Source: Stomoxys calcitrans (taxonomy: Eukaryota; Arthropoda; Insecta; Diptera; Muscidae). Taken from it: a DNA stretch of 64,000 nucleotides. This document shows, piece after piece, positions 1-11,545 of this stretch (its first letter is position 1; every line of letters begins with the position of its first letter). Location: positions 39,020,354 through 39,084,353 of the forward strand of contig NC_081554.1 of assembly GCF_963082655.1 (NCBI RefSeq), given 5' to 3'. Made by a program: the position numbers and the translations under genes. The notes beneath the pieces are model-generated. The model saw only the letters and a list, made by a program, of their open reading frames with translations, was not told the origin of the DNA and searched no databases.

Positions 1-1017
1 AATAAGGGCATTAATGAAAGGTATTGGAGATCAGAAAACGAATATGGTATTAAAATTTGGGTCCAAGTACACAGCAGGCCCCCTAACCCCAAAACTCCTC
101 TAAACAGATATATTTGAAGTTCATATCAATATGGGACTCAAATGAAAAGCATTTAACAGTAGATTACAAATATGGCATAAAATATTAGGTCCAAGCAATG
201 GGAAGTTGCCAACCCTAAATAACCCCAAATGGGCATATTAGCCGACCATGGTTATATGAGAGTATGACATTAAAATTTGCGTTCAAGTCTACGTGGCGCT
301 TTTCCTCCTAAAGATACGTCAAATGGGTTATTTGACCCATTATGACAATATCGGACTCAAATGAAAGGTATTTGAGATTAGAAAACGAATTTGTTATCCA
401 AGTTTAGAGCCAAGTGTTTGGCAAAACGCCCTTAAGCTAAACTGAACTTCATTTCCGTTGGGAATAAAGAACGAATTTGATGTATATTTTCAGTGCAAAG
501 TGCCAGCGGCCGCCCCAACCCCAAGACACCCTCCAAACGGTTCATATTTACCGGCCATGGCAATATGGGCCTCAAATTAAAGGGATTTGGAAGTGCAGCA
601 AGAATTTGATATCCATATTTGAGTCGAAATGTCTAAGGTGCCATCCCTCCACTAATGAGAACATTATCCTAAGGAAGAACATTATTACCAGGAACTGCGA
701 AGGGGCAAATTCTCATACATCAATCAGTGCTTTCCAATTCAAGTTTAAACTCAATGATAAGGGATACTTTTTATAGCCGAGTCGGAACGGCGTCCGCAGA
801 GTGACACCTCTTTGGGGAAAATTTTTTAAATGACCATTTTTTAAATGACCTCCCAAATGTCGCCAACATTAAGAGGGCGACACCGCTTTGTCCGATGTTC
901 TCGCCATAGGCTACTATGGCACGAATTCGATATCCGCATTCAGGGCGAAGTGTCCCCAACCTAAAAAAATATTAGGGAGTTAAAAAAGAAGCAGCGGAGC
1001 GGACCCGGTTCGGCTAG
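1..1017 (+). mobile_element. Helitron-like non-autonomous element, 3' part (5' end outside window)
   Basis: Degenerate repeats of roughly 100-150 bp recur here with the core 'atatgggactcaaatgaaa' followed by 'gaaaacgaatttg'. The same core fills 22679-26480 (reverse) and 30033-32172. The copy ends at 1017 in CTAG followed by T, preceded by the GC-rich string 'agcagcggagcggacccggt', which matches the end at 32172. A CTAG 3' end next to a GC-rich segment is typical of Helitrons, but the family call is inference. A minus-strand SINE interrupts it near 672-875, and element sequence resumes ('cacgaattcgatatccgcat') at about 921. No protein is encoded. Confidence 0.55.
672..875 (-). mobile_element. 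tRNA-derived SINE body, decayed, inside the Helitron-like element
   Basis: On the minus strand this carries the SINE body landmarks shared by the other copies: the 'cactcattgatatgtgagaa' region in decayed form, the 'ttaaacttgaa' and 'ctcggctata' blocks, and 'aatgttggcgacattt'. The tRNA head with A and B boxes is lost. Two adjacent 'ttttttaaatgacc' copies mark a small internal duplication. Confidence 0.6.
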
Positions 1018-2770
1018 TATCGTATAAAAATCAAATTTCGTCAACATTTTCTTTGGCAATGAAAACAGCTGAATTGAAAATATTTAGTTGGTGATAGTTT
1101 TTTCTTTTCAAAAAATCTTACATCAAATTTAATTGCAGATCGCAATGACGAAGATGAATATTGGTCGCAAACAAATTTAATTTCTTTTTTTCAGTTTTAA
1201 ATTATGTATTCAATCTGTCATCAAATCTTTTCACTCCATTCGTTGTGTAAAAATATATCAATCAGATTTAAAATTTCTATGTACATATGCAGAATTAAAA
1301 AAGAAACAATGCCACACACTGTCAAGGTTTCGCAATTGTGCAACTAAGTGACGCCCTGGGACAGCCAGCAACCCTTCTTCTTCATTGAGAACAACTCAAT
1401 CACATGAATAGAAAAGAAAAACTTAGAAATGGTGCGTGCAAAAGTGATACATCATCGTGATTGGCTAATTTGACAGATGAGCTGGGAATATGTGGAACCA
1501 CTACGACAATGCCAACAAAGCCTTTTACGCCAAAGAAGTTAAAATGAAAACAAAAAAAAAACGACATGAGCCAAATTTATTTTTTCACTGTTTTTTGAAG
1601 CAGCTGAGATTACAGAATGATTTGCCAAAAAAAAAAAAATGTTTTGGGAATTTCAATAAAGAAAACTGAAAGAATTAGCAAACAACTCCAAAACCTTGTA
1701 TAGAGGAGAGGGGAACCAAAGGAAAATAGTAAAACAATCAGGACAAAGGGTCACATCGGGGGTTTTCGATATGAATTCCTTCCCTAGCAAAGTCTGCAGA
1801 ACACAAGCAAGGGGGAGAACTACCGCCTGGCTGGCATTGCATCATTTCCATTCAGCTTTTGAATTGAATTCAGACTGACACTCAACAACTGCTATTGCGT
1901 GCCATGCCGAGATATGTTATTTTGAAATGAAATCCAAGCTAAACAATTCTCCAGGACTGAGCAGCGTCAGCACACTGAAGCCGATGATGCTTTGGCAAAT
2001 GTCTGTGATGAGAGAACCTTGGGTTTTATGCGTCGCGTCTGGATGCTAGAGCGTGATTCTCCTGCTGATGGTGGTGTTGGTGATGACTATGGTGTTGTAC
2101 TCTGGCACAAACTTAATGATAAAATGCCATGGAGCATATAATTGATGTGCGTGTGTTACGCTCTCCAAGCGAAATATATTACAAGCGTTCTAGCATTGCG
2201 TTTTTCGATTTCAAAACGTTTTTTTGCAAGTTTTTGTTGTTTTTGGTTTCTTGTTTTTGTGTAGCCAAATGAAAATCACACCATCACTCGCCGCCGTTCA
2301 TTCTTTTGACTTTGTTCGACGACGAATGGAGGGAAAATTAAATAATCAGTTCAATATGAGAGGAGTATTAATTTGTTTTGATGTTGTACGCGTGCGCACG
2401 CATGTTTGGGCGACAACCTGCTGGGCATTTGTTCACTTCTTCTTTGGCTGTTGGTACCGTCCATATGTGGTTTTCTAGAACCAACATCACCATTTGCAAG
2501 ATCCAATGCGACTCTTTGCAAAATCTAAAAATGCCCATATGGGCAAAAAACATAACCGCATTGAATTGATTGATTGGAAAAACCGGAGCTATATAATGAA
2601 AGCGAAACTGTAAATTAAATGTTATAGGATTTTATTAGAAAAGCAAGGGAAGACCTAAATTTGTAATGTTGCTGAACTGTGAACAGATTCTTGGCCATAG
2701 ACATCTCCTCAACTGTGGATAAAAATTTAAAGGATAAAAGCAGAGAAAGATTTTTGGAATTTCTTGAATA
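1018..2770. other. No gene recognised; AT-rich unique-looking sequence
   Basis: Only short open frames are present, with no recognisable domain, and no element termini were found. It contains A and T homopolymer runs such as the A-rich stretch near 1625-1640. It may be intronic or intergenic. Confidence 0.5.
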
Positions 2771-2774
2771 TGAT

Positions 2775-3415
2775 ACAAATATTTATTATGGCGAGTTCAC
2801 TTAGGCAAACCAGATCACCAGTCCGCTAGTCCATAAGCCAGCAATCGGCGTTTTGTTCACTCTGAAAGCCGAAAGGTAACCTAAAGCCAGCAATCGGCGT
2901 TTTGTTCACTCTGAAAGCCGAAAGGTAACCTAAAAAGATTTGTCCGTAACTCCATGCCGCTATTTGTTCTTCATTCTATGCAGAATAGGTGTGGCAATGT
3001 CAATGTTCAGCTTTCACGACTAATATGGGTTGCCCAAAAAGTAATTGCGGATTTTTTTAAAAGAAAGTAAATGCAATAAAACTTAGAATGAACTTTAATC
3101 AAATAAGACTTTCTTTACACTTTTTTTCTAAAGCAAGCTAAAAGTAACAGCTGATAACAGACAGAAGCAAGAATGCAATTACAGAGTCACAAGCTGTGAA
3201 AAAATTTTTCAACGCCGACTATATGAAAAATCCACAATTACTTTTTGGGCAACCCAATATATTTATTATCGCGAGTTCACTTAGGCAAACCAGATCACCA
3301 GTCCACTAGCAATCGGCGTTTTGTTCACTCTGAAAACCGAAAGATATCCTAAAAAAATGTGTCAGTAATTCCATGCCGCTATTTGTTTTAATTCTATGCA
3401 GAATAGAATCCGGTT
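2775..3415. repeat. Direct repeat pair flanking a MITE, with a local tandem duplication
   Basis: A segment beginning 'gcgagttcacttaggcaaac' and running to 'atgccgctatttgtt...attctatgcagaatag' occurs at about 2790-2990 and again at about 3270-3407, on either side of the MITE at 3026-3257. Within the left copy the stretch starting 'gccagcaatcggcg' is itself tandemly duplicated with a period of about 49 bp (2837 and 2886). The MITE therefore sits between two copies of an unidentified repeat. Confidence 0.75.
3026..3257 (-). mobile_element. mariner-type MITE with TTGGGTTGCCC inverted ends
   Basis: The ends are inverted copies of 'ttgggttgcccaaaaagtaa' and continue into 'ttgcggatttttt'. The element is flanked by TA and is about 232 bp long. 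The same element occurs at 9338, 11489 (partial), 29796, 32194 and 54251. TA target sites and long terminal inverted repeats indicate cross-mobilisation by a Tc1/mariner transposase. It has no coding capacity. Confidence 0.88.
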
Positions 3416-3575
3416 TAGGTGCATATATAATACCAAACTTAAACCAACCAATTTTTACAATTGAAAAAATTTTAAGATTTTTTTTTGAATTTTGCAGATA
3501 AAAGTATCTTAAAGGGCTACAAATATTGTTTTGTACAAAATATTTTTGCATTTGTTTACGGGACATATAAAGTAA

Positions 3576-5435
3576 AAACAAGTAAAAGCGTGCCAAGTTT
3601 GGCTGGGCCGTATCTTGGGAATTCACTGTCCCAAATTTTGTCGAAATCGGACAACAAATGCGCCATGTATGGGCCCAAGACTTTAAATCGAGAGATCTGT
3701 CTATATGGTAGCTATATCCAAATCTGTACCGATCTGGGCCACATTGCAGAAACATGTTGAAGGGCTTAACTCAACTCACTGTCCGAAATTTTGGCGACAT
3801 CCGACAATAAATGCGCCTTTTATGGGCCCAAAACCTTAAATAGAGAGATCGGTATATACGGCAGCTATATCCAAATCTAGACCGATTTGGGCCAAATTAA
3901 AAAGGGATGTGGAAGGGCCCAAAATAACTCAATGTCCCAAATGTTGTCAAAATCGGACAACAAATACGCCATTTATAGGCCCAAGACCTTAAATAGAGAG
4001 ATCGGTTTGTATGGCAGCTATATCCAAATCTGGATCGATCTAGGCCACATTGCAGAAAGATGTTTTGGCGACATCGGACAATAAATGCGCCATGTATGGG
4101 CCCAAAACCTTAAACCGAGTGATCGGTATATAAGGCAGCTATATCCAAGTCTGGACCGATCTATGCCAAATTGAAGAGCGATGTCGATGAGCCTAACACA
4201 ACTCACTGTCCCAAACTTTGGCAAAATCGGACAATAAATGCGCCTTTAAGACGCCCAAGACCTAAAATCAAGCTATCGGTCTATATGGCAGCTATATCCA
4301 AATCTGAACCGATCTGGGCCAAAATAAGGAAGAATGCCGACTGGCCTAACACAACTCACTGTCCCAAATTTTAGCAAAATCGGATAATAAATGTGACTGT
4401 TATGGGCCTAAGACCTTAAATCGTGAGATCGGTCTATATGGAAGCTATATCCAAATCTGGACCGATCTCGGCCAAATTGAAGAGCGATGTCGATGAGCCT
4501 AACACAACTCACTGTCCCAAACTTTGGCAAAATCGGACAATAAATGCGCCTTTAAGAGGCCCAAGACCTAACATCAAGAGATCGGTCTATATGGCAGCTA
4601 TATCCAAATCTGAACCGATCTGGGCCAAAATAAGGAAGAATGCCGACTGGCCTAACACAACTCACTGTCCCAAATTTTAGCAAAAACGGATAATAAATGT
4701 GGCTGTTATGGGCCTAAGACCTTAAATCGTGAGATCGGTCTATATGGAAGCTATATCGAAATCTGGACCGATCTATGCCAAATTGAAGAGCGATGTCGAT
4801 GAGCCTAGATCAACTCACTGTTCCAAACTTTGGCAAAATCGGACAATAAATGCGCCTTTAAGAGGCCCAAGACCTAACATCAAGAGATCGTTCTATATGG
4901 CAGCTATATCCAAATCTGAACCGATCTGTGCCAAATTGAAGAGGGATCTCGATGAGCCTAACACAACTCACTGTCCCAAACTTTGGCAAAATCGGACAAT
5001 AAATGAGCCTTTTATGGGCGCAAGATCTTAAATCAAGAGATCGGTCTATATGGCAGCTATATCCAAGTTTGGATCGATCTGGGCCAAATTGAAGAGGGAT
5101 GTCGACTGGCCTAACACAACTCACTGTCCCAAATTTTGGCAAAATCGAATAATTAATGTGGCTGTTATGGGCCTAAAACCTTAAATCGAGAGATCGGCCT
5201 ATATGGCAGCTATATCCAAATCTGAACCGATCTGTGCCAAATTGAAGAAGGATGTTGGGGGGCCTAACATAACTCAATGTCCCAAATTTTACCAAAATCG
5301 GATAATAAATGTGGCTGTTATGGGCCTAAGACCCTAAATCGGCGGTTCGGTCTATATGGGGGATATAGTCCGATATAGCCCATCTTCGAACTTAACCTGC
5401 TTATGAACTAAAAAGAATCTGTGCAAAGTTTCAGC
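3576..5435 (-). mobile_element. DINE-1/INE-1-like (Helentron) non-autonomous element, inverted, with central tandem repeats
   Basis: Read on the minus strand, the element ends at the left edge in a hairpin-like GGCC-rich segment followed by 'cttttacttgt'. This is the 3' end of the elements at 13638 and 26489. Its interior is a long array of 153-bp units (3621-5424). A short unit-unlike tail at 5340-5435 abuts the TATACCC start of the next, oppositely oriented copy at 5452. DINE-1 elements of Drosophila share the TATACCC start, GTCY microsatellite and hairpin end. The assignment is by resemblance. Confidence 0.75.
3621..5424 (-). repeat. 153-bp tandem array, about 12 units, with a 306-bp higher-order section
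   Basis: The anchor 'actcactgtccc' recurs at 3621, 3774, 3927, then 4201, 4354, 4507, 4660, 4813, 4966, 5119 and 5272. Every step is exactly 153 bp except 3927 to 4201, which is 274 (two units minus 32 bp). Between about 4171 and 4860 alternate units are more alike than neighbours, for example 'cgcctttaag' against 'tgtgactgttatgg' types. That gives a 306-bp dimer repeat. Because 153 is a multiple of three, open frames run across units. I regard those frames as non-genic. Confidence 0.9.
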
Positions 5436-5451
5436 TCAATATGTCTATTTT

Positions 5452-6450
5452 TATACCCTCCACCATAGGATCGGGGTATGCTTATTTCGTCATTCTGTTT
5501 GTAACTCCTCGAAATATTCCTCTAAGACCCCATAAATTATATATATTCTTGATCGTCATGATATTCTAAGTCGATCTAGCCATGTCCGTCCGTCCGTTCG
5601 TCCGTCTGTCGAGAGCATGCTTACTTTCGAAGGAGTAAAGCTAGCCGCTTGAAATTTGCACAAATACCTCTTATAAGTGTAGGTCGGTTGGGATTGTATA
5701 TGGGCCATATCGGTCCATGTTTTGATATAGCTGCCATATAAACCGATCTGGGATCTTGACTTCTTGAGCCACTAAAGAGTGCATTTCTTATCCGATTTGG
5801 CTGAAATTATGCATGCGGTGTTTGGTTATGCCGCCCAACAACTGTGCCAAGTTCGGTGTAAATCGGTCTATAACCTGATATAGCGGTCCATAACCTGATA
5901 AAACGATCTTGGATCTTGATTTCTTGACCCACTAGAGGGCGCAATCCCTTCCGATTTGGTTGAAATTTTGCATTAGGTGTTTTATTATGACTTTCAACAA
6001 CTGTGCTAAATATGGTTCAAATCGGTCCATAACCTGATATAGCTGTCATATAAACCGATCTGGGATCTTGACATCTTGGGCCTCAAGAGGGCGTAATTAT
6101 AATCCGATTTGGCTTAAATTTTGTACAATGGCTTCTCCCATGACCTTCAATATGCGTGTCAAATATAGTCGGAATCGGTCTTCAGCCTGATATAGCTCCT
6201 CTATAAACCGATCTCCCTATTTTACTTTTTGAGCCCCTAAAAGGCCCAATTCTTTTTCGATTTCGCCTAAATTTTACACATAGACTTCTACTGTGTTCTC
6301 CAATACTCAATTCGATTAGCATAGCAATTCTTTTCTTCTATCCTGTTTGTTTGTCTAAAAAGAGATACCGGGAAATAACTCGACAAATGCGATCATTGGG
6401 GGAGGGTATTTAAGATTCGGCCCGGTCGAACTTAGTAGGCTTATACTTGT
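5452..6450 (+). mobile_element. DINE-1-like element, complete-looking
   Basis: It starts 'tataccctccaccatagg', followed by 'gaccccataaattatatata', a run of GTCY repeats near 5585-5610, and then about four central repeat units. The anchor positions 5769, 5929, 6081 and 6234 give spacings of 160, 152 and 153 bp; the 160 contains a local duplication of 'taacctgata'. It ends with 'attcggcccggtcgaac', then 'cttatacttgt' at 6450. Confidence 0.82.
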
Positions 6451-6625
6451 AAAAGACTGAAGCGTGATTTCAACAGACAGACGGACGGACAAGGCTAGAT
6501 CGTCATGGATTTTTACGCTGATCAAGAATATATGGACTTTATAGGGTCGTAATTGGATATTTCGGTGAGTTGCAAACGGAATGACAAAATGAATATTCCC
6601 CCATTCTTCGGTGGTGGGTATGAAA
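6451..6625 (-). mobile_element. DINE-1-like 5' end fragment, inverted
   Basis: On the minus strand this begins 'tacccaccaccgaa', continues through 'attcttgatcagcg' and a short GTCY run ('gtccgtccgtctgtctg'), then stops at the end of the preceding copy. It lacks central repeats and the 3' end. It lies tail-to-tail with the copy at 5452-6450. Confidence 0.75.
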
Positions 6626-7784
6626 AGCATGCGACCTAGCCAGATCTAAATCATTTCTAACAAACTCCAAAAGTCGACATTAGCAACATGGCTGGGAGTT
6701 GTTTAGTCCAACATCTTCAAGTACCATCTAAGACAAGCGGGAACCACAAGGAGGCGAATTTGTTTTTGTTTTTTGGGCAAGCACACTTTTTATAGTAAAT
6801 ATTTAATATATATCAAATTAATCTTAGAGACAAAACTGTCCAACTTTTAAAATCTAGCCACAATTATCATAATCGTTAACCCGGTTTTTTTTTGTAATCT
6901 ACCATGGTATCTACTTGGCCCCATCTGGTGGCACATAACACTTGGCAAATTATAAATCTGAATTGTTGGGCTTTCATGTAAAGTATTTGTAGATATGTTG
7001 TCTGGCATTGATACCTTGAACGAGTGCTTACTCGTAATCATGCAACCAAACAAAATAGTGCTGACATCCATGTGAATTATTGCCACGAACTGAGTGGTCT
7101 TGCAGCCGCAGCAGCAGCAGCACCAACAGTCTTAGCACCCAAGGGAAGCTAAGCTAAGAACAAAAAATCGTTGAAAAGGCAGTGAAGATAAAAGCAAAAG
7201 GAATCGAATTGTTTCCGAGAGTCACGTGAATTGGCAGTGCAGTGATTTATTCAATGACATTGTCATAAATTAGTAAATTACTGATGGCCATTTCAGATGA
7301 TAATTTGGAAATGCTAGAATGGTTCTGAAATGAAACACCAATCGATAAATATTGATCTGATTTAGTTGTGTAATGTGAAAAGGTTACTTTGAGTGTCCTT
7401 AACATGCACTTGTAGATTTTTTCGTGGAATTGCGTTAAAGGACTTTTTCGCCTAAAATAATCCGGAATTTAGTGAATATATAAACCTGAATGGACATATC
7501 ACCAGTACTAATTGTAATATTAACCCCTTAAATATCCCTTTCAAAATGGCAAGGACTTTTTGATAAAGCTTTGTAGACCTTTTTCCTGTTTTTTCTTCTG
7601 CAAGTCGTTGAGTTTCCTGTTTCGCTTTTTGGGATCGAAAGAAAAACAATTGAAGGGTATGTCTTTAAATCGCACGATTCAGCGGCCAATTAACCGGTCC
7701 CGAACGCGAAATAAAATGTTCACCGAACTCGCCTCTCAATAATTCAATTGTTACGCGTATCATACAAGTCAAGCTCTTGGGGGA
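6626..7784. other. No gene recognised
   Basis: The sequence is unique-looking and AT-rich. A short CAG-type run ('gcagccgcagcagcagcagc') lies at about 7103-7122. No domain, element terminus or RNA gene was identified. Confidence 0.5.
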
Positions 7785-8150
7785 AAAAATTTGAATGTTT
7801 TCTAACGGTAGCGCTCACCATTCACAGTTACCTCACTTTTCGCATTATCTTTGAAGAACTACGGTCCAATGATGCCACCAGCCCATAAACCGCACCAAAC
7901 TGTGACTTTTTCTGGATGCATTGGTAGCTCTTGCTAATCTTTACTCCAAATTCGACAATTATGGTTATTTATGTACCCATTCAGTCAAAATGAGCTTCGT
8001 CGTAAAATGGAAGAAGCGCGCGATGAACTTTCTTAACAGAGCACGCATATTGATAATAAATTTGAATAATTTACAACCGTTGTTCGTTTGTAAAACGAAT
8101 CCTGGTTGAATTATTGACCAAACTGAAGATGTTTGACATTGAAAAAAAAA
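7785..8150 (-). mobile_element. Tc1/mariner transposase remnant
   Basis: On the minus strand the segment decodes in broken frames to pieces seen also at 9575-10290, including 'HPEKVTVWCGLWAGG' followed by a G-P pair, 'WLNGYINNHN'-like sequence and the N-terminal 'LFKFIINMRALLRKFIARFF' region. This is the part of an IS630/Tc1-mariner transposase around and before the catalytic core. Several stops and frameshifts make it a relic. The ends were not found. Confidence 0.65.
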
Positions 8151-8845
8151 CACGAAACGTGCATAAGCATGGTTTAAACCAGTGTTGCCAAAAATCTGAA
8201 ATAGCTAAAAATCATCCTTGATTTTTTCGACTTTTTATCAACCCAAATCATTGGAAACATCACTCCCCAACAAGTGTCTGTTTGATTCCATCAATCCATT
8301 TGCCACAATGCCATAATTAACGCGAATGCGCTCATGCCGATTTATGATGATTCCTCAATGTTTATTCATTATTTGTTCTTGTTTTTACGATTTGTTTAAA
8401 GTTTTTACGATACACTTCGTTTGCAAAATTCAACCAGAAATTTTTAGGATTGATTTTTGTATTGTATTTTATTTTATTGCACTCTTAAAACATATGTGCG
8501 TACGTATGTGAGAATAATCATTGGGCATTAACTACAATACATTGCTGTTGAACCGTCTGCCAGCCTTTTCCCTAGCTTTTCATCATTATCTGTGCAGACG
8601 GCATATGGGATTGAGTGTGGCATGTTTGGCATTTGGTAAATGTTCGAAAACATTCGATTTTTATTTGTTTCGCAGCAAGAGATTTTCAATACTTGATGTT
8701 GTATACAGTTCTTGGTTAATTGGCAATATGAGTCTCAAACAGGAGTTTAATTGAACTGAAGAGAATGGATGGGGGTCATCCTTACACTGAAGAGGTATTG
8801 AATACTACATGCAAAATATCTGGCAAAACGAATAACATGGGCTCA
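8151..8845. other. No gene recognised
   Basis: AT-rich sequence with short open frames only. Nothing assignable was seen. Confidence 0.45.
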
Positions 8846-9334
8846 ATATTCTAAATCTGGAGATCGGTTAATATGGCAGCTTTATCAGGTTATAGACTGT
8901 TTTGAACTGTACTTGTTCCGTTTTTTGGAAGTTGTAACAGAACACCGAGAACAAAATTTCCCCTAAATCCAATAAAAATTGCGGCTTGCAGAGGCACAAG
9001 CTAAAAAATCCGGAGATCGGTTTAGATGGGAGCTATTTTAGGACTATCTCAGACTGATTTGGATCGTACTTAGCAAGATTGTTGGAAGTGGTAAAAGAAC
9101 ACTACGAGCAAAATTTCAGTCAAATCGGATAACAATTGCGGCTTGCAGAGGTTCAAGATGTCAAATCGGGAGATCTGATATTTTAGGTTACTGATCGATT
9201 TGAACAGTACTTAGCATAATTTTTGAAAGTAATAACAGAACACCATGTGCAAAATTTCAACCCGATCGGCTGATAATAACAGCTTTTAGAGGCTTAGGAA
9301 GCCAAGTCGAAGAACCAGGTACGATAAGACTTAA
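8846..9334 (-). mobile_element. DINE-1-like central repeat fragment, inverted (about three units)
   Basis: Three decayed units share 'gagatcggtt...atgg.agct', 'gtaacagaacac' and 'caaaatttc' with the other arrays. Both terminal structures are missing. The right side stops just before the MITE at 9338. Confidence 0.7.
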
Positions 9335-9337
9335 ATA

Positions 9338-9574
9338 TTGGGTTGCCCAAAAAGTAATTGCAGATTATTCATATAGTCGGTGTTGACAAATTTTTTCACA
9401 GCTTGTGACTCTGTAATTGCATTCTTTCTTCTGTCAGTTATCAGCTGTGACTTTTGGCTTGCTTTAGAAAAAAAGTGTAAAAAAATTATATTTGATTAAA
9501 GTTCATTCTAAGTTTTATTAAAAATGCATTTACTTTCTTTTAAAAAATCCGCAATTACTTTTTGGGCAACCCAA
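9338..9574 (+). mobile_element. mariner-type MITE, full length
   Basis: It has complete inverted ends ('ttgggttgcccaaaaagtaa' and its complement) with TA on both sides (9336-9337 and 9575-9576). The interior is the same as at 29796 and 32194. It lies directly upstream of a Tc1/mariner transposase relic. Confidence 0.9.
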
Positions 9575-10290
9575 TAGCTTACGCACGTTCCATGAATCGT
9601 TTTACAAACGATCAACGCTTGAAAATTATTGAAATTTATAATCAAAATGCGTACTCTATTAAGAAAGCTCATCGCGCGCTTCTTCTTCTTTAGCGACGAA
9701 GCTCGTTTTTGGCTCAATGGGTACGTAAATAAGCAGAATTGGCTATTTCGAAGTGAAGATCAGTTAGAAGCATTGCAAGAGCATCCAATGCATCCAGAAA
9801 AAGTCACAGTTTGGTGCGGTTTATGGGCTGGTGGCGTCATTGGGCCATACTTCTTCCAAGATGATGAGCATCGTAACGTAACTGTGAATGGTGAGCGATA
9901 TCGTGAGATGATATCCAACTTTTTTTTCCCATTTCTTGACTTGTCATGATTTCAACAAGACGGTACCACATGCCACTCAGCACTCTTAACAATGGCCGTA
10001 TTAAGAGGCGAGTTGGGTGAACATTTTATTTCACGTTCGGGACCGGCCGAACGTAACGTGAAACGTCTTTAAAGTATTTTTTGTGGGGCTATGTTAAAGC
10101 TCTTGTCTATGCAGACAAGCCCCCTTCAATTGACGCATCGGAAGACAACAATGAAGCATTTATTCGTGAAATACCGACCGAAATGTTGGAAAGAGTTTAC
10201 CAAAATTGGACTAAGCGAATTGAACATTTGAGGCGCAGTCACGATCAACATTTACATGTATTAATTTTCAAACATTAAATTTTATGGACC
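9575..10290 (+). mobile_element. Tc1/mariner-superfamily transposase pseudogene
   Basis: The reading begins 'FTNDQRLKIIEIYNQNAYS' (helix-turn-helix N-terminus) and jumps over a deleted middle to 'FSDEARFWLNGYVNKQN', which holds the first catalytic Asp. It then gives 'VTVWCGLWAGGVIGPYFFQD' and, after a stop at about 9947, 'FQQDGTTCH' with the second Asp. The region that should hold the third catalytic residue is scrambled. The C-terminal end ('MLERVYQNWTKRIEHLRR') is open at 10081-10278. In IS630/Tc1-mariner enzymes these residues perform cut-and-paste transposition at TA. A missing core, a stop and a lost third residue make this copy dead. Confidence 0.85.
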
Positions 10291-10394
10291 ATACAATTGA
10301 TTCAAATAAAGATTTCATGCATTTTTCTGAATTTTTGTGTGTTTTTTTTTAACTTTTCTATATCTCTTTAATAATCACCCTTTATTATAATCAT

Positions 10395-10690
10395 TGTTAT
10401 CACGAGAAGCTTAGCTGCGAGCTAAGTTCGCGGATAGTGGAATGCTTTATACGGAGTAGCTGCAATTACAGTCGTGGACAATCAACGGTATCGAGTGGAA
10501 AGTCTCAGTAAGAGGCCGGGCGGCACTGGCTCTGCCATAAATACTGGGTGCCTATGATGCTCGATATGACAAGGTGAGCTATTGACGCCTTTAAATAACC
10601 AATTGCCATCAGCGATCGGTTCTTTGGACCAGAACGAGGATCGCCACCTCCACATATAGATATGTGGCTATAACAACAAATACTTCTATT
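10395..10690 (+). mobile_element. Retroposon 3' end with terminal hairpin and CAA-type tail
   Basis: The sequence ends 'cctccacatatagatatgtg' and then 'gctataacaacaaa'. That is a small hairpin followed by a CAA-like tail. Upstream it matches the reverse complement of 61967-62290 (shared 'catgatgctcgatatgacaa'-like and 'tggtgcc.atg' blocks). The tail and hairpin suggest the 3' end of a non-LTR retrotransposon or SINE. The parent element is not identified. Confidence 0.5.
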
Positions 10691-10784
10691 TATGGAAGCT
10701 ATATTCAAAATTTTAACCAATATGGTCCATTTGCAGTCCCCAACGGCTCTACACCAATGGGAAGTAAAAATGCAACTTAGTCCA

Positions 10785-10905
10785 TAAACATTCCATTAAG
10801 GAACAAGCTCAATGATATGGGCGTCCTTTTGATAGCCAAGTCCAAACGGCGTGTCCCAGTGCGACACTACCCCACAAATGTCGTCAGCATTAGGAGGGGA
10901 TAACT
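10785..10905 (-). mobile_element. tRNA-SINE body fragment
   Basis: Minus-strand landmarks are present in decayed form: 'ccttaatggaatgtt', 'atcattgagctt', the 'gactcggctat' equivalent, and 'cctaatgctgacgacatttg'. The tRNA head is absent. Confidence 0.65.
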
Positions 10906-10919
10906 CTTCTTCTTCATAC

Positions 10920-11425
10920 TTAAATTGTTTATGACAGAACATTTATTCCACTAGCCGAACGTAGAATTGCGTTCCAAGCGCCTCGATCTTCTGCGCTCAT
11001 TCTAAAATATCTGACACCAAGTATCGAGATGTCTACCACCACTTGATCTTTCCATCGGGCTTTTGGTCTTCCTGGTTTTCGTGTACCACCCTGTTTGCCT
11101 TCAAAAGACTTCCTTGCTGAAGCTTCTTCTTCTTCCTCATTATGCCAATATGACCTAGCCAACGTAGCCGTTGTATTTTGATGCGTGTAACTATGCTATC
11201 GTCGTCATACAGCTCGTGGTGCATACGTCGCCTATATTCTCCGTTAACGAAAACCGCTCCATACATTTACGAAGAATCTTTCTCTCAAATACTCTAAGTA
11301 CTGCCTCACTGCTTTCACAAGTACCCATGCTTCAGAATCATATAACAACACGGGTAGTATCAGGGTCTTGTATAGTGTAATTTTCGTCTGTCAAGAGGAG
11401 GTTTTGTTTCTAAACTGAAGAGAAG
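10920..11425 (-). mobile_element. RTE-clade LINE, 3' end of the RT ORF
   Basis: On the minus strand two overlapping frames give the characteristic RTE C-terminus: 'RRRMHHELYDDDSIVTRIKI', 'QRLRWLGHIG', 'RKSFEGKQGGTRKPGRPKAR', 'WKDQVV' and 'SAEDRGAWNAILRSASG'. At least one frameshift separates them near 11100. The same terminus occurs at 47461 and 55985 and is split by a SINE at 16795-17235. It has no catalytic RT core, so it is a 5'-truncated relic. Confidence 0.85.
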
Positions 11426-11440
11426 AGAAGATAACTACCA

Positions 11441-11488
11441 CTGAAAAATGTTTTCTGATGGCCTCGCCAGGATTCGATCCGATGCATA
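11441..11488 (-). mobile_element. tRNA-SINE head fragment (B box)
   Basis: Minus strand: 'ggatcgaatcctggcgaggc', which is the B-box region of the SINE, followed by 'catcagaaaacat'. It is cut off by a MITE fragment at 11489. Confidence 0.6.
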
Positions 11489-11545
11489 TTAAAAATGCAT
11501 TTACTTTCTTTTAAAAAATCCGCAATTACTTTTTGGGCAACCCAA
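11489..11545 (+). mobile_element. mariner-type MITE, right end only
   Basis: It runs from 'ttaaaaatgcatttactttc' to the terminal 'ttactttttgggcaacccaa', followed by TA. The left three quarters are missing. Confidence 0.8.

Noticed and set aside
4171..5031. Three plus-strand frames with a shared peptide as a small gene family
   Set aside because: They are successive higher-order units of the same satellite array.
9575..10290. Functional transposase
   Set aside because: The middle is deleted, there is an internal stop, and the third catalytic residue is missing.
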